Positions 8,507 through 15,752 of a DNA stretch of 64,000 nt are shown piece after piece; within the stretch, counting starts at the first letter, position 1, and each line of letters opens with the position of its first letter. The stretch is from Streptomyces adelaidensis (lineage in GTDB: Bacteria > Actinomycetota > Actinomycetes > Streptomycetales > Streptomycetaceae), in assembly GCF_016598475.1 (NCBI RefSeq), contig NZ_JAEMUX010000023.1:52482-116481 (forward strand), read 5' to 3'. Both the position numbers and the translations under genes were made by a program. Below the pieces are notes generated by a model. It was given only the letters and a program-made list of their open reading frames with translations, did not search any database and was not told the origin of the DNA.

Positions 8507-9079
8507 ATGACCGAGGTGTCCTCGCTCACAGGGCGGCTGCTCGTGGCCACACCCGCCCTGGCGGACCCGAACTTCGACCGCGCGGTGGTGCTGCTCCTCG
8601 ACCACGACGAGAAGGGCTCACTCGGGCTGGTCCTCAACCGCCCGACCCCGGTGGAGGTCGGCGACATCCTGGAGGGCTGGGCGGGACTCGCCGGCGAACC
8701 GGGCGTCGTCTTCCAAGGTGGCCCGGTGTCGCTGGACTCGGCGCTCGGTGTCGCGGTGATACCCGGCGGCGGCTCCGTGGACCGGGCGCCACTCGGTTGG
8801 CGGCGCGTCCACGGCGCGATCGGCCTCGTCGACCTGGAGGCCCCGCCGGAGCTGCTGGCCTCCGCGCTGGGGTCCCTCAGGATCTTCGCCGGGTACGCGG
8901 GGTGGGGGCCCGGCCAGTTGGAGGACGAATTGGTCGAGGGCGCCTGGTACGTCGTCGAGTCGGAACCCGGCGACGTCTCCTCCCCGTCCCCCGAACGGCT
9001 CTGGCGTGAGGTCCTGCGCCGCCAGCGCAACGACCTCGCGATGGTGGCGACGTACCCGGACGACCCTTCGCTCAACTGA
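8507..9079 (+). CDS. YqgE/AlgH (UPF0301) family protein
   Basis: 190 residues, the family norm. It begins MTEVSSLTGRLLVATPALADPNFDRAVVLLLDHDEKGSLGLVLNRP, the characteristic AlgH opening. It contains FQGGPVSLDSAL and the late YAGWGPGQLEDEL segment. The fold is an alpha/beta barrel-like domain whose biochemical role is unresolved; it has been tied to transcription regulation in Pseudomonas and is widely conserved. Two in-frame ATGs exist (8498 and 8507). I prefer 8507 because homologues start MTEVSSL, but 8498 is possible. The downstream DUF3039 gene begins 30 bp later, so both may be co-transcribed. Confidence 0.88.
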   Translation: MTEVSSLTGRLLVATPALADPNFDRAVVLLLDHDEKGSLGLVLNRPTPVEVGDILEGWAGLAGEPGVVFQGGPVSLDSALGVAVIPGGGSVDRAPLGWRRVHGAIGLVDLEAPPELLASALGSLRIFAGYAGWGPGQLEDELVEGAWYVVESEPGDVSSPSPERLWREVLRRQRNDLAMVATYPDDPSLN

Positions 9080-9108
9080 TGCCTGTGAGCTTCAGTACCC
9101 TTGCACTC

Positions 9109-9396
9109 ATGAGCACTCTTGAGCCCGAGCGCGGTACTGGTACGGGGACCCTCGTCGAGCCGACGCCGCAGACGTCGCACGGCGACGGCGACCACGAGCG
9201 CTTCGCCCACTACGTCCAGAAGGACAAGATCATGGCGAGCGCCCTCGACGGCACGCCCGTCGTGGCGTTGTGCGGCAAGGTGTGGGTCCCGGGCCGCGAC
9301 CCGAAGAAGTACCCCGTGTGCCCCATGTGCAAGGAGATCTTCGAGTCCCTCGCCGGCGGCGGCGATGAGGGCGGCAAGGGAGACGGCAAGAAGTAG
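9109..9396 (+). CDS. DUF3039 family protein
   Basis: 95 residues. The conserved core is HERFAHYVQKDKIMASALDGTPVVALCGKVWVPGRDP with CPMCKEIFESL. The Cys of VALCG, the CPMC pair and the His of FAHYV look like a zinc site. The N-terminus is Thr/Gly/Pro-rich and the C-terminus is a Gly/Lys tail. The family is actinobacterial and uncharacterised. It sits 30 bp after yqgE and ends just before a 173-bp palindrome that probably terminates transcription. Confidence 0.85.
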   Translation: MSTLEPERGTGTGTLVEPTPQTSHGDGDHERFAHYVQKDKIMASALDGTPVVALCGKVWVPGRDPKKYPVCPMCKEIFESLAGGGDEGGKGDGKK

Positions 9397-9429
9397 CGGC
9401 CTGGCCGCGCCGCTTAGCAGTGCGCCTGA

Positions 9430-9602
9430 GAGCTCGGGAGTACCCCGGGCGTCGGCGGGTGCGGGTGAGTGGGGGCTTGTCGCGCAGTTCCTCGCGCCCC
9501 TGAAAGCAGGGGTGTGCCCCCAGGTCTTTCAGGGGCGCGGAGAACTGCGCGAGCAACCACATACCACCCGCACCCGTCGGCGCACGGGGTACTCCCGAGC
9601 TC
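9430..9602. repeat. 173-bp imperfect palindrome containing dispersed repeat family A
   Basis: The outer arms are a perfect 17-bp inverted repeat (9430-9446 against 9586-9602). Further in, GCGGGTGCGGGTG faces CACCCGCACCCG. The inner arms are the family A element (about 9478-9506 against 9527-9556), built from CGCGCAGTTCCTCGCGCCCC and its complement. The same arm recurs at 11151 and at 32752-32952. It starts 34 bp after the DUF3039 stop, so it can act as a large terminator hairpin insulating the ABC operon that follows. Confidence 0.85.
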
Positions 9603-9628
9603 TTCTGCGTGCCCGCAAGAGGTCACAA

Positions 9629-9644
9629 GGTGGTTGAGACCTCT
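9629..9644. promoter_or_regulatory. Candidate DasR operator (dre-like) upstream of ABC/GH20 operon
   Basis: GGTGGTTGAGACCTCT matches 11 of 16 positions of the dre consensus ACTGGTCTAGACCACT as I recall it, keeping TGGT-N2-AGACC. It lies 104 bp before the lipoprotein start. The genes downstream look dedicated to N-acetylhexosamine oligosaccharides, the right function for DasR control. It is weaker than the sites at 53633 and 54567. Confidence 0.5.
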
Positions 9645-9699
9645 TGTGGGCATGTTCATGTACTCCCTAACCTCCGGGTGTTGTAGAGAGCAAAACGCT

Positions 9700-9718
9700 C
9701 GTTGCAGAGAATGCAACG
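9700..9718. promoter_or_regulatory. Inverted repeat CGTTGCA-N5-TGCAACG
   Basis: Perfect 7-bp arms, 5-bp centre, ending 29 bp before the lipoprotein ATG. It is placed as a repressor site covering the start of transcription. A small GAGC/GCTC pair overlaps its left edge. The regulator is unknown; the form suits a LacI or ROK type protein. Confidence 0.45.
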
Positions 9719-9747
9719 ATCCGCTCCCCCCCCTCGGAGGATGCTCC

Positions 9748-11049
9748 ATGAAGTTCGCCGCCAGACTCGCCGCGCCCGTAGCGGCCCTAGCCCTCGCGGG
9801 GCTGACCGCCTGTGCCCCGCAGACCTCCGACAACTCCTCCTCCGCGGAGGACGAGAAGACCGGCACGCTCCGGGTCTGGCTCTTCCAGGAGGTGAGCAGC
9901 GAACCGAAGGAGAAGGTCGTCGACAAGGTCGTCGCCGCCTTCGAGAAGGCGCACGACGGCGCGAAGGTGAAGGTCGAGTACATCCCCGTCGAGACCCGCG
10001 CCCAGCGCATCAAGGCCGCCTTCAACGACCCGAAGAGCGCCCCGGACGTCATCGAGTACGGCAACACGGACACGGCCGGCTATGTGAAGGACGGCGGACT
10101 CGCCGACGTCACCGCGGACTTCAACGCCTGGTCCGAGGCCAAGGACTCCGACCCCACCGCCAAGACGTCCGTGACGGTAGACGGCAAGATCTACGGGGCG
10201 CCCTTCTTCGTCGGCGTGCGCGCGCTGTACTACCGCACCGACGTCTTCGAGGAACTCGGCCTCGAAGTCCCCGAGTCCCTGGACGAACTGGCCGCCACCG
10301 CCAAGCAGATCCGCGCCGCCAAGCCCGACCTGTACGGGCTCGTCGTCGGCGGCGCCTACACCTACGGCGCGATGCCCTTCGTCTGGGCCAACGGCGGCGA
10401 GATAGCCGAGGGCAAGGGCGGCTCGTACGCCTCGACCATCGACAGCGCGGCCGCCCAGAAGGGCATCACGGCGTACACCTCGCTCTTCGGCGACGACAAC
10501 TGCCCCGCCGCCAAGTGCGCGAGCATGGGCGGCAACGACACGGTCACCGCGTTCGCGGCCGGCAAGGCGGGCATGGCCATCGGTGGCGACTTCAGCCACT
10601 CGGCCGTGGAGGCCGGCAAGGTCAAGGGCAAGTACGCGGTCGTACCGCTGCCCGGCGTGAAGTCCGGTTCGGTCGCCCCGGCGTTCGCGGGCGGCAACAA
10701 CATCGGCGTACTGAAGAGCACCACGCACCGCACCCTCGCCGTCGACCTGATGAAGCGGCTGGCCTCGAAGCAGACCCAGGGCGAACTCTTCGACGCGATG
10801 GGCTTCCTGCCGACGTACACCGACGTACGGGGCGAGGCGGCCAAGGAGGAGCCGTTCATCAAGCCCTTCGTGACGACGCTGACCTCCGGGACGAAGTTCG
10901 TGCCCGCCTCGCCGGCCTGGGCGCAGATCGACGCGTCGCTGGTGCTGCCGACGATGTTCCAGGAGGTCGTCAGCGGCAAGAAGGACGTGGCTGAGGCGTC
11001 GAAGGACGCGGCTGCGCAGATGAACGACGCGTTCAGCTCCGCGGGGTGA
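9748..11049 (+). CDS. ABC sugar transporter substrate-binding lipoprotein
   Basis: 433 residues. ATG 9748 follows CGGAGG at 7-nt spacing; the open frame upstream is not coding. Signal peptide MKFAARLAAPVAALALAGL ends in lipobox LTAC, so the protein is lipid-anchored outside the membrane. The rest is a family 1 extracellular solute-binding fold: RVWLFQEV near the N-terminus, APDVIEYGNTDTAGY, and GGDFSHSAVEAGK. It delivers a sugar to the permeases encoded next. The GH20 hexosaminidase at the end of the operon points to an N-acetylglucosamine-containing oligosaccharide as ligand; that is inference. The stop overlaps the next start (GTGA). No ATPase gene is present; in Streptomyces a shared MsiK-type ATPase usually serves such importers. 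Confidence 0.92.
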   Translation: MKFAARLAAPVAALALAGLTACAPQTSDNSSSAEDEKTGTLRVWLFQEVSSEPKEKVVDKVVAAFEKAHDGAKVKVEYIPVETRAQRIKAAFNDPKSAPDVIEYGNTDTAGYVKDGGLADVTADFNAWSEAKDSDPTAKTSVTVDGKIYGAPFFVGVRALYYRTDVFEELGLEVPESLDELAATAKQIRAAKPDLYGLVVGGAYTYGAMPFVWANGGEIAEGKGGSYASTIDSAAAQKGITAYTSLFGDDNCPAAKCASMGGNDTVTAFAAGKAGMAIGGDFSHSAVEAGKVKGKYAVVPLPGVKSGSVAPAFAGGNNIGVLKSTTHRTLAVDLMKRLASKQTQGELFDAMGFLPTYTDVRGEAAKEEPFIKPFVTTLTSGTKFVPASPAWAQIDASLVLPTMFQEVVSGKKDVAEASKDAAAQMNDAFSSAG

Positions 11050-12083
11050 AGCGGGTGTCTGAGGGTGCCGTTTCCGTGAAGGTGGGGGGTGGGGGAGCGG
11101 CGCCCGAGGGGTCGGGGGGTGCGGAGCGTGGGCGGGTGCGGGGCCGTCGTGGCTTGTCGCGCAGTTCCCCGCGCCCCTATCGGGGTGGGGGTGCACGGCG
11201 TGCCCGAGGTGCCGCCGGCTGGACGCCCTGGGTCTGTCTCGCGCCCGCGCTTGTCGTGCTCGGGGGGCTGCTTGTCTATCCGATCTATCAGCTCGGTCTG
11301 ATCTCGCTGCTGGAGTACACGCAGGCGCAGGTCAGTGGTGGGGAGCCGACGACCTTTCAGGGGTTCGCGAACTACGCGGAGCTGTTCGCGGATCCGGAGT
11401 TCTGGCGGGTCCTGCTGGCCACCGTGGTGTTCGCGGCGGCCTGTGTGGTCTCCACGCTCGCCGTCGGCTGCGCGCTGGCCGTGCTGCTGACACGTGTGCG
11501 TGCCCTGCCCCGGCTCGCCCTGATGCTGGCCGCGCTCGGCGCGTGGGCGACCCCCGCGATCACCGGCTCCACGGTGTGGCTGCTCCTCTTCGACCCCGAC
11601 TTCGGGCCGGTCAACCGGATCCTCGGCCTGGGCGACCACTCCTGGACGTACGGCCGGTACAGCGCCTTCTTCCTCGTACTGCTCGAAGTGGTGTGGTGCT
11701 CCTTCCCGTTCGTGATGGTGACCGTCTACGCGGGCATCCGCTCCGTGCCGTCCGAGGTGCTCGAAGCCGCGGCGCTCGACGGTGCCTCGCAGTGGCGGAT
11801 CTGGCGGTCGGTCCTCGCGCCGATGATCCGTCCGATCCTCGTCGTCGTCACCATTCAGTCGGTCATCTGGGACTTCAAGGTCTTCACCCAGATCTATGTG
11901 ATGACCAACGGCGGCGGTATCGCCAGACAGAACCTCGTACTGAACGTGTACGCCTACCAGAAGGCCTTCGCCTCCGCGCAGTACAGCCTCGGCTCGGCGA
12001 TCGGCGTGGTGATGCTGCTCATTCTGCTGGCCGTCACCCTCGTGTATTTGCGACTGCTGCGCAGGCAAGGGGAGGAGCTGTGA
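11046..12083 (+). CDS. ABC sugar permease, MalF-like
   Basis: 345 residues from GTG 11046, which overlaps the previous stop. Six predicted membrane helices begin at about residue 58 (WVCLAPALVVLGGLLVYPIYQLGL). The EAA loop reads EVLEAAALDGASQWRIWRSVLAPMIRP. The first ~55 residues are Gly/Arg-rich and partly encoded by a dispersed palindromic repeat arm (11151-11180). There is no in-frame start between that repeat and the first helix other than GTG/TTG codons before or inside it, so the repeat is within the coding sequence. It pairs with the next gene to form the membrane channel. Confidence 0.92.
   Translation: MKRVSEGAVSVKVGGGGAAPEGSGGAERGRVRGRRGLSRSSPRPYRGGGARRARGAAGWTPWVCLAPALVVLGGLLVYPIYQLGLISLLEYTQAQVSGGEPTTFQGFANYAELFADPEFWRVLLATVVFAAACVVSTLAVGCALAVLLTRVRALPRLALMLAALGAWATPAITGSTVWLLLFDPDFGPVNRILGLGDHSWTYGRYSAFFLVLLEVVWCSFPFVMVTVYAGIRSVPSEVLEAAALDGASQWRIWRSVLAPMIRPILVVVTIQSVIWDFKVFTQIYVMTNGGGIARQNLVLNVYAYQKAFASAQYSLGSAIGVVMLLILLAVTLVYLRLLRRQGEEL
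11151..11180. repeat. Family A repeat arm inside a coding sequence
   Basis: CTTGTCGCGCAGTTCCCCGC plus GCCCC is identical to the arm seen at 32752 and nearly so to 9479. It is read as GLSRSSPRP in the cytoplasmic N-terminus of the permease at 11046. Only one arm is present here. Confidence 0.8.
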
Positions 12084-12922
12084 ATTCGTTGGGTTTCCTA
12101 CGTCGGCCCTGGCGGCTCGCCGCGGAGGCGTCCGCCCTGGTCATCGCGGTCGTGGTGGCGTTCCCCCTTTACTGGATGGTGCTGAGCGCCTTCAAACCGG
12201 CGGGGGAGATCGAGTCCAGCGAGCCCCGGCCCTGGACGCTCGCGCCGACCCTGGATTCCTTCCGCCGGGTCTTCGGGCAGCAGGAATTCGGCCGCTACTT
12301 TCTCAACAGCCTGGTCGTCGCGTGCGCGGTGGTGCTCGCCTCCGCGCTGATCGCGTTTCTCGCGGCGACGGCCGTGACCCGATTCCGCTTCCGTTTCCGG
12401 ACCACCCTGCTGATCATGTTCCTGGTCGCGCAGATGGTGCCCGTGGAGGCGCTGACCATCCCCCTCTTCTTCCTGATGCGGGACTTCGGCCAACTCAACA
12501 CGCTGGGTGCGCTGATCCTGCCGCACATCGCCTTCTCGCTGCCGTTCGCGATCTGGATGCTGCGCGGCTTTGTGAAGGCCGTACCGGAGGCACTGGAGGA
12601 GGCGGCCTGTCTCGACGGGGCGAGCCGTTCACGATTCCTGTGGCAGATCCTTTTCCCCCTCGTCTTCCCGGGTTTGGTGGCCACCAGCGTCTTCTCCTTC
12701 ATCTCGGCCTGGAACGACTTCCTGTTCGCCAAGTCGTTCATCATCAGCGACACCTCCCAGTCGACCCTGCCGATGGCCCTCCTGGTGTTCTACAAGCCCG
12801 AAGAGCCGGACTGGGGCGGCGTGATGGCGGCGTCCACGGTGATGACCGTTCCGGTGCTGATCTTCTTCGTACTCGTACAGCGACGGCTGGTCTCCGGACT
12901 GGGCGGCGCGGTTAAGGACTGA
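12080..12922 (+). CDS. ABC sugar permease, MalG-like
   Basis: 280 residues from GTG 12080, overlapping the previous stop and preceded by GGGGAGGAG. Six helices; the first is at about residues 13-35 (AEASALVIAVVVAFPLYWMVL). The EAA motif is EALEEAACLDGASRSRFLWQILFPLVFPG, contacting the ATPase. The C-terminus has the MalG-type QRRLVSGLGGAVKD end. It forms the translocation pore with the permease at 11046. Confidence 0.94.
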   Translation: MNSLGFLRRPWRLAAEASALVIAVVVAFPLYWMVLSAFKPAGEIESSEPRPWTLAPTLDSFRRVFGQQEFGRYFLNSLVVACAVVLASALIAFLAATAVTRFRFRFRTTLLIMFLVAQMVPVEALTIPLFFLMRDFGQLNTLGALILPHIAFSLPFAIWMLRGFVKAVPEALEEAACLDGASRSRFLWQILFPLVFPGLVATSVFSFISAWNDFLFAKSFIISDTSQSTLPMALLVFYKPEEPDWGGVMAASTVMTVPVLIFFVLVQRRLVSGLGGAVKD

Positions 12923-12923
12923 C

Positions 12924-14561
12924 GTGACAGGAACGGAACTGATTCCGGCGCCGCGGGACCTCCTCAGGAACGACGCCGGGTACATCAGCCTGCATGCGGA
13001 GACCGGGCTGGAGGCCGGGCCCGGTACGGAGGGCGTGGCGCGCTGGCTCCGCGCGACGCTCGGGGCCGCGACCGGCCTGCCCTTTCCCGAAGCACCCGGC
13101 GCCCGCGGCAGGATCGTGCTGGCCATCGACCCGATCCTGCCTCCGGAGGGGTACCGCCTCGTCGTCGACGAGTTTCCCGTGCTCATCCAGGGCGGCAGCG
13201 CGGCCGGCGTCTTCTACGGCGCGCAGACCCTGCGGCAGCTGCTCGATCCGGATGCCTTCCGGCGGGCTCCGGTGCGGCCGGGGCAGGACTGGGACCTGCC
13301 GCACATCACGATCGAGGACAGCCCCCGCTTCGCCTGGCGCGGCCTCATGCTCGACGTGGCGCGGCACTTCCTCCCCAAGGACCAGATCCTGCGTCACCTG
13401 GACCTGATGGCCGCGCACAAACTCAACGTCCTCCACTTCCACTTGACGGACGACCAGGGCTGGCGGATCGAGATCGAGCGGTACCCGAGGCTGACGGAGG
13501 TCGGCTCCTGGCGGGCGCGCACGAAATTCGGCCATCGCGCGTCACCCCTCTGGGAGGAGAAGCCGCACGGGGGTTACTACACGAAGGACGACATCCGCGA
13601 GATCGTCGCCTACGCGGCCGAGCGGCATATCAGCGTGGTCCCCGAGATCGACATCCCGGGACACAGCCAGGCAGCCATCGCCGCGTATCCGGAACTGGGC
13701 AACACCGACGTCATCGACACGACCTCCCTCACCGTCTGGGACACCTGGGGCATCAACAAGAACGTACTCGCCCCCACTGACAACACCCTGCGTTTCTTCG
13801 AGGGGGTCTTCGAGGAAGTCCTTGAGCTCTTTCCCTCGACCTTCGTGCACATCGGCGGCGACGAGTGCGCCAAGGACCAGTGGAAGGAGTCGGCCGGCGC
13901 GCAGGCGCGCATCCGGGAGCTGGGGCTCTCGGACGAGGACGAGTTGCAGTCGTGGTTCATCCGGCACTTCGGCAACTGGCTGACCGCGCGCGGGCGTCGC
14001 CTGATCGGATGGGACGAGATCCTGGAGGGCGGGACGACAGAAGTCGGCCTCGCGGCGGGGGCGGCCGTGTCGTCCTGGCGGGGCTATGCGGGCGGCATCA
14101 CGGCGGCCCGCGCGGGCCACGACGTGGTCATGTGCCCGGAGCAGCAGGTGTATCTGGACCACCGTCAGGACGGCGGCCCCGACGAGCCGGTGCCGATCGG
14201 CTTCGTACGCACCCTGGAGGACGTTTTCCGGTTCGAGCCGGTTCCATCGGAGTTGACGCCCGACGAGGCACGGCACGTGCTGGGCACCCAGGCCAATGTG
14301 TGGACCGAGGTGATGGAGGATCCCGCGCGCGTCGACTACCAGACGTACCCGCGCCTGGCCGCCTTCGCCGAGGTGGCCTGGAGCTGGTTGCCCGCCCCCG
14401 CCGAGCGGGACTTCGCGGACTTCGAGCGCCGGATGACGGTCCATTACCGGCGACTTGACGCCCTTGGGGTCGGTTATCGGCCGCCTTCTGGACCACGTCC
14501 GTGGCAGCGCCGCCCCGGGGTGCTCGGACGTCCGATCGAGGGGGCGCCCCCGAACGTGTGA
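12924..14561 (+). CDS. Family GH20 beta-N-acetylhexosaminidase
   Basis: 545 residues, starting GTG 12924, one base after the permease stop. An N-terminal GH20b domain (about 1-125) precedes the catalytic barrel with WRGLMLDVARHFL, LHFHLTDDQGW, EIDIPGHSQAA and FVHIGGDE. Asp313-Glu314 is the substrate-assisted catalytic pair. There is no signal peptide, so it should act in the cytoplasm on imported disaccharides or short chitin or glycoprotein oligomers, splitting off GlcNAc or GalNAc. Its place at the end of an ABC importer operon supports that. GlcNAc released here would enter the same pathway as sugar taken up by the PTS genes at 52-55 kb. Confidence 0.93.
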   Translation: MTGTELIPAPRDLLRNDAGYISLHAETGLEAGPGTEGVARWLRATLGAATGLPFPEAPGARGRIVLAIDPILPPEGYRLVVDEFPVLIQGGSAAGVFYGAQTLRQLLDPDAFRRAPVRPGQDWDLPHITIEDSPRFAWRGLMLDVARHFLPKDQILRHLDLMAAHKLNVLHFHLTDDQGWRIEIERYPRLTEVGSWRARTKFGHRASPLWEEKPHGGYYTKDDIREIVAYAAERHISVVPEIDIPGHSQAAIAAYPELGNTDVIDTTSLTVWDTWGINKNVLAPTDNTLRFFEGVFEEVLELFPSTFVHIGGDECAKDQWKESAGAQARIRELGLSDEDELQSWFIRHFGNWLTARGRRLIGWDEILEGGTTEVGLAAGAAVSSWRGYAGGITAARAGHDVVMCPEQQVYLDHRQDGGPDEPVPIGFVRTLEDVFRFEPVPSELTPDEARHVLGTQANVWTEVMEDPARVDYQTYPRLAAFAEVAWSWLPAPAERDFADFERRMTVHYRRLDALGVGYRPPSGPRPWQRRPGVLGRPIEGAPPNV

Positions 14562-14858
14562 GGCGGCCCCGGTCCCGTACGGCCGCGGGGAACCCGTACG
14601 CCCGCGCGGCGGGTGCGCCGCGACGGTGTCCTGGGGGAACAAGAGGCGCAAGTGGCACCCGAGCGTGTCAATTCGTTCCTACGGGAGATGCTGTGCCAAA
14701 ACGGACCATCTCTCGGGTGAGGTGGGCGAATGCCTCCTGGCGGACCCCCGCGTTCGGGCCTCGTGAGAATGTGCCAGAGTTGCCACGTCCGCCCTGTCAG
14801 CACGTACCGTACGGCAACACAGGCGGACCAGGTGGGGCAGCGGGAAGGGGCAGCCGGT
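14562..14858. other. Intergenic region before the molybdenum hydroxylase operon
   Basis: 297 bp. GC-rich inverted repeats just after the hexosaminidase stop (around 14570-14620) may terminate that operon. The remainder should hold the promoter of the Mo-hydroxylase operon. An in-frame ATG at 14769 would extend the next protein by 30 residues. Confidence 0.45.
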
Positions 14859-15752
14859 TTGACCACGCACGCACCGCAGGCGGCGCAGGCCGTGACCCTG
14901 CCCGGCTCGCTGGACGAGGCAGTGGCGGCCCTCGCCGCCATGCCCTGGGCGGTTCCGGTGGCGGGCGGCACGGACCTCATGGCCTCGGTCAACTCGGGGC
15001 AGCTCAGGCCCGCCGCGCTGGTCGGCCTCGGCAAGATCAGCGAGATCCGCGGCTGGCAGTACCAGGACGGACACGCCCTGCTCGGCGCCGGACTGACGCA
15101 CGCGCGGATGGGGCGCCCGGATTTCGCGGCGCTCATTCCGGCGCTCGCCGCCGCAGCGCGCGCCGCCGGACCACCGCAGATCCGCAACGCCGGCACCCTC
15201 GGCGGCAACATCGCGACGGCCGCCCCCACGGGGGACGCGCTGCCCGTGCTGGCCGCCCTGGAGGCCACGCTGATCATCGCGGGCCCGGGCGGGGCCCGCC
15301 GCGAGATGCCCGTCTCGCACCTGTTGGCCGGCATGGAGATGCTGCGCCCCGGCGAACTCATCGGCTTCGTGCGCGTGCCGCTGCTGCACGCGCCCCAGGT
15401 CTTCCTCAAGGCCACCGGGCGTACCGGCCCCGGCCGCGCGGTCGCCTCCGTCGCCCTCGTCCTCGACCCCGCCCGGCGCGGGGTGCGGTGCGCGGTGGGG
15501 GCCATAGCGCCGATGCCGCTCAGGCCCCTGGACGCCGAGGTGTGGGTCGGTCAGCTGATCGACTGGGACGGCGATCGCACCCTCGTCCCCGAGGCGCTGC
15601 AGGCCTTCGGCGAGTACGTCGCCGCCGCCTGCATCCCCGACCCGGCCCCCGAGGTCGACGGCTCGGTACCACCGCTTCCGCCCGCCGTACTGCATCTGCG
15701 GCGCACCGTCGCCGCGCTGGCCCGACGAGCACTGGGGAGGGCACTGTCGTGA
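14859..15752 (+). CDS. Molybdenum hydroxylase FAD-binding (medium) subunit
   Basis: 297 residues from TTG 14859, which has GGAAGGGG upstream at 9-nt spacing. ATG 14769 is an alternative with no comparable ribosome site. The FAD-binding PCMH fold shows VPVAGGTDLMASVNSG (pyrophosphate loop) and IRNAGTLGGNIATAAPTGDALPVLAALEATL. C-terminal CO dehydrogenase flavoprotein domain from about residue 175. It passes electrons from the Fe-S subunit to the final acceptor. Operon order medium, small, large resembles coxMSL. The stop overlaps the next start (GTGA). Confidence 0.9.
   Translation: MTTHAPQAAQAVTLPGSLDEAVAALAAMPWAVPVAGGTDLMASVNSGQLRPAALVGLGKISEIRGWQYQDGHALLGAGLTHARMGRPDFAALIPALAAAARAAGPPQIRNAGTLGGNIATAAPTGDALPVLAALEATLIIAGPGGARREMPVSHLLAGMEMLRPGELIGFVRVPLLHAPQVFLKATGRTGPGRAVASVALVLDPARRGVRCAVGAIAPMPLRPLDAEVWVGQLIDWDGDRTLVPEALQAFGEYVAAACIPDPAPEVDGSVPPLPPAVLHLRRTVAALARRALGRALS

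Noticed and set aside
9748..12922. Maltose transporter
   Set aside because: Binding protein and permeases resemble the general sugar class, but the GH20 enzyme and dre-like site point to amino sugars.
14769..14790. Heme-binding CxxCH motif (MCQSCH) at an upstream start of the FAD subunit
   Set aside because: It precedes the better TTG start, lies before a ribosome site, and would be in a cytoplasmic flavoprotein, so chance is likelier.
14501..15748. Upstream extension of the 2Fe-2S subunit frame
   Set aside because: It would overlap the hexosaminidase and the whole FAD subunit. The GTGA junction at 15749 gives the normal start.
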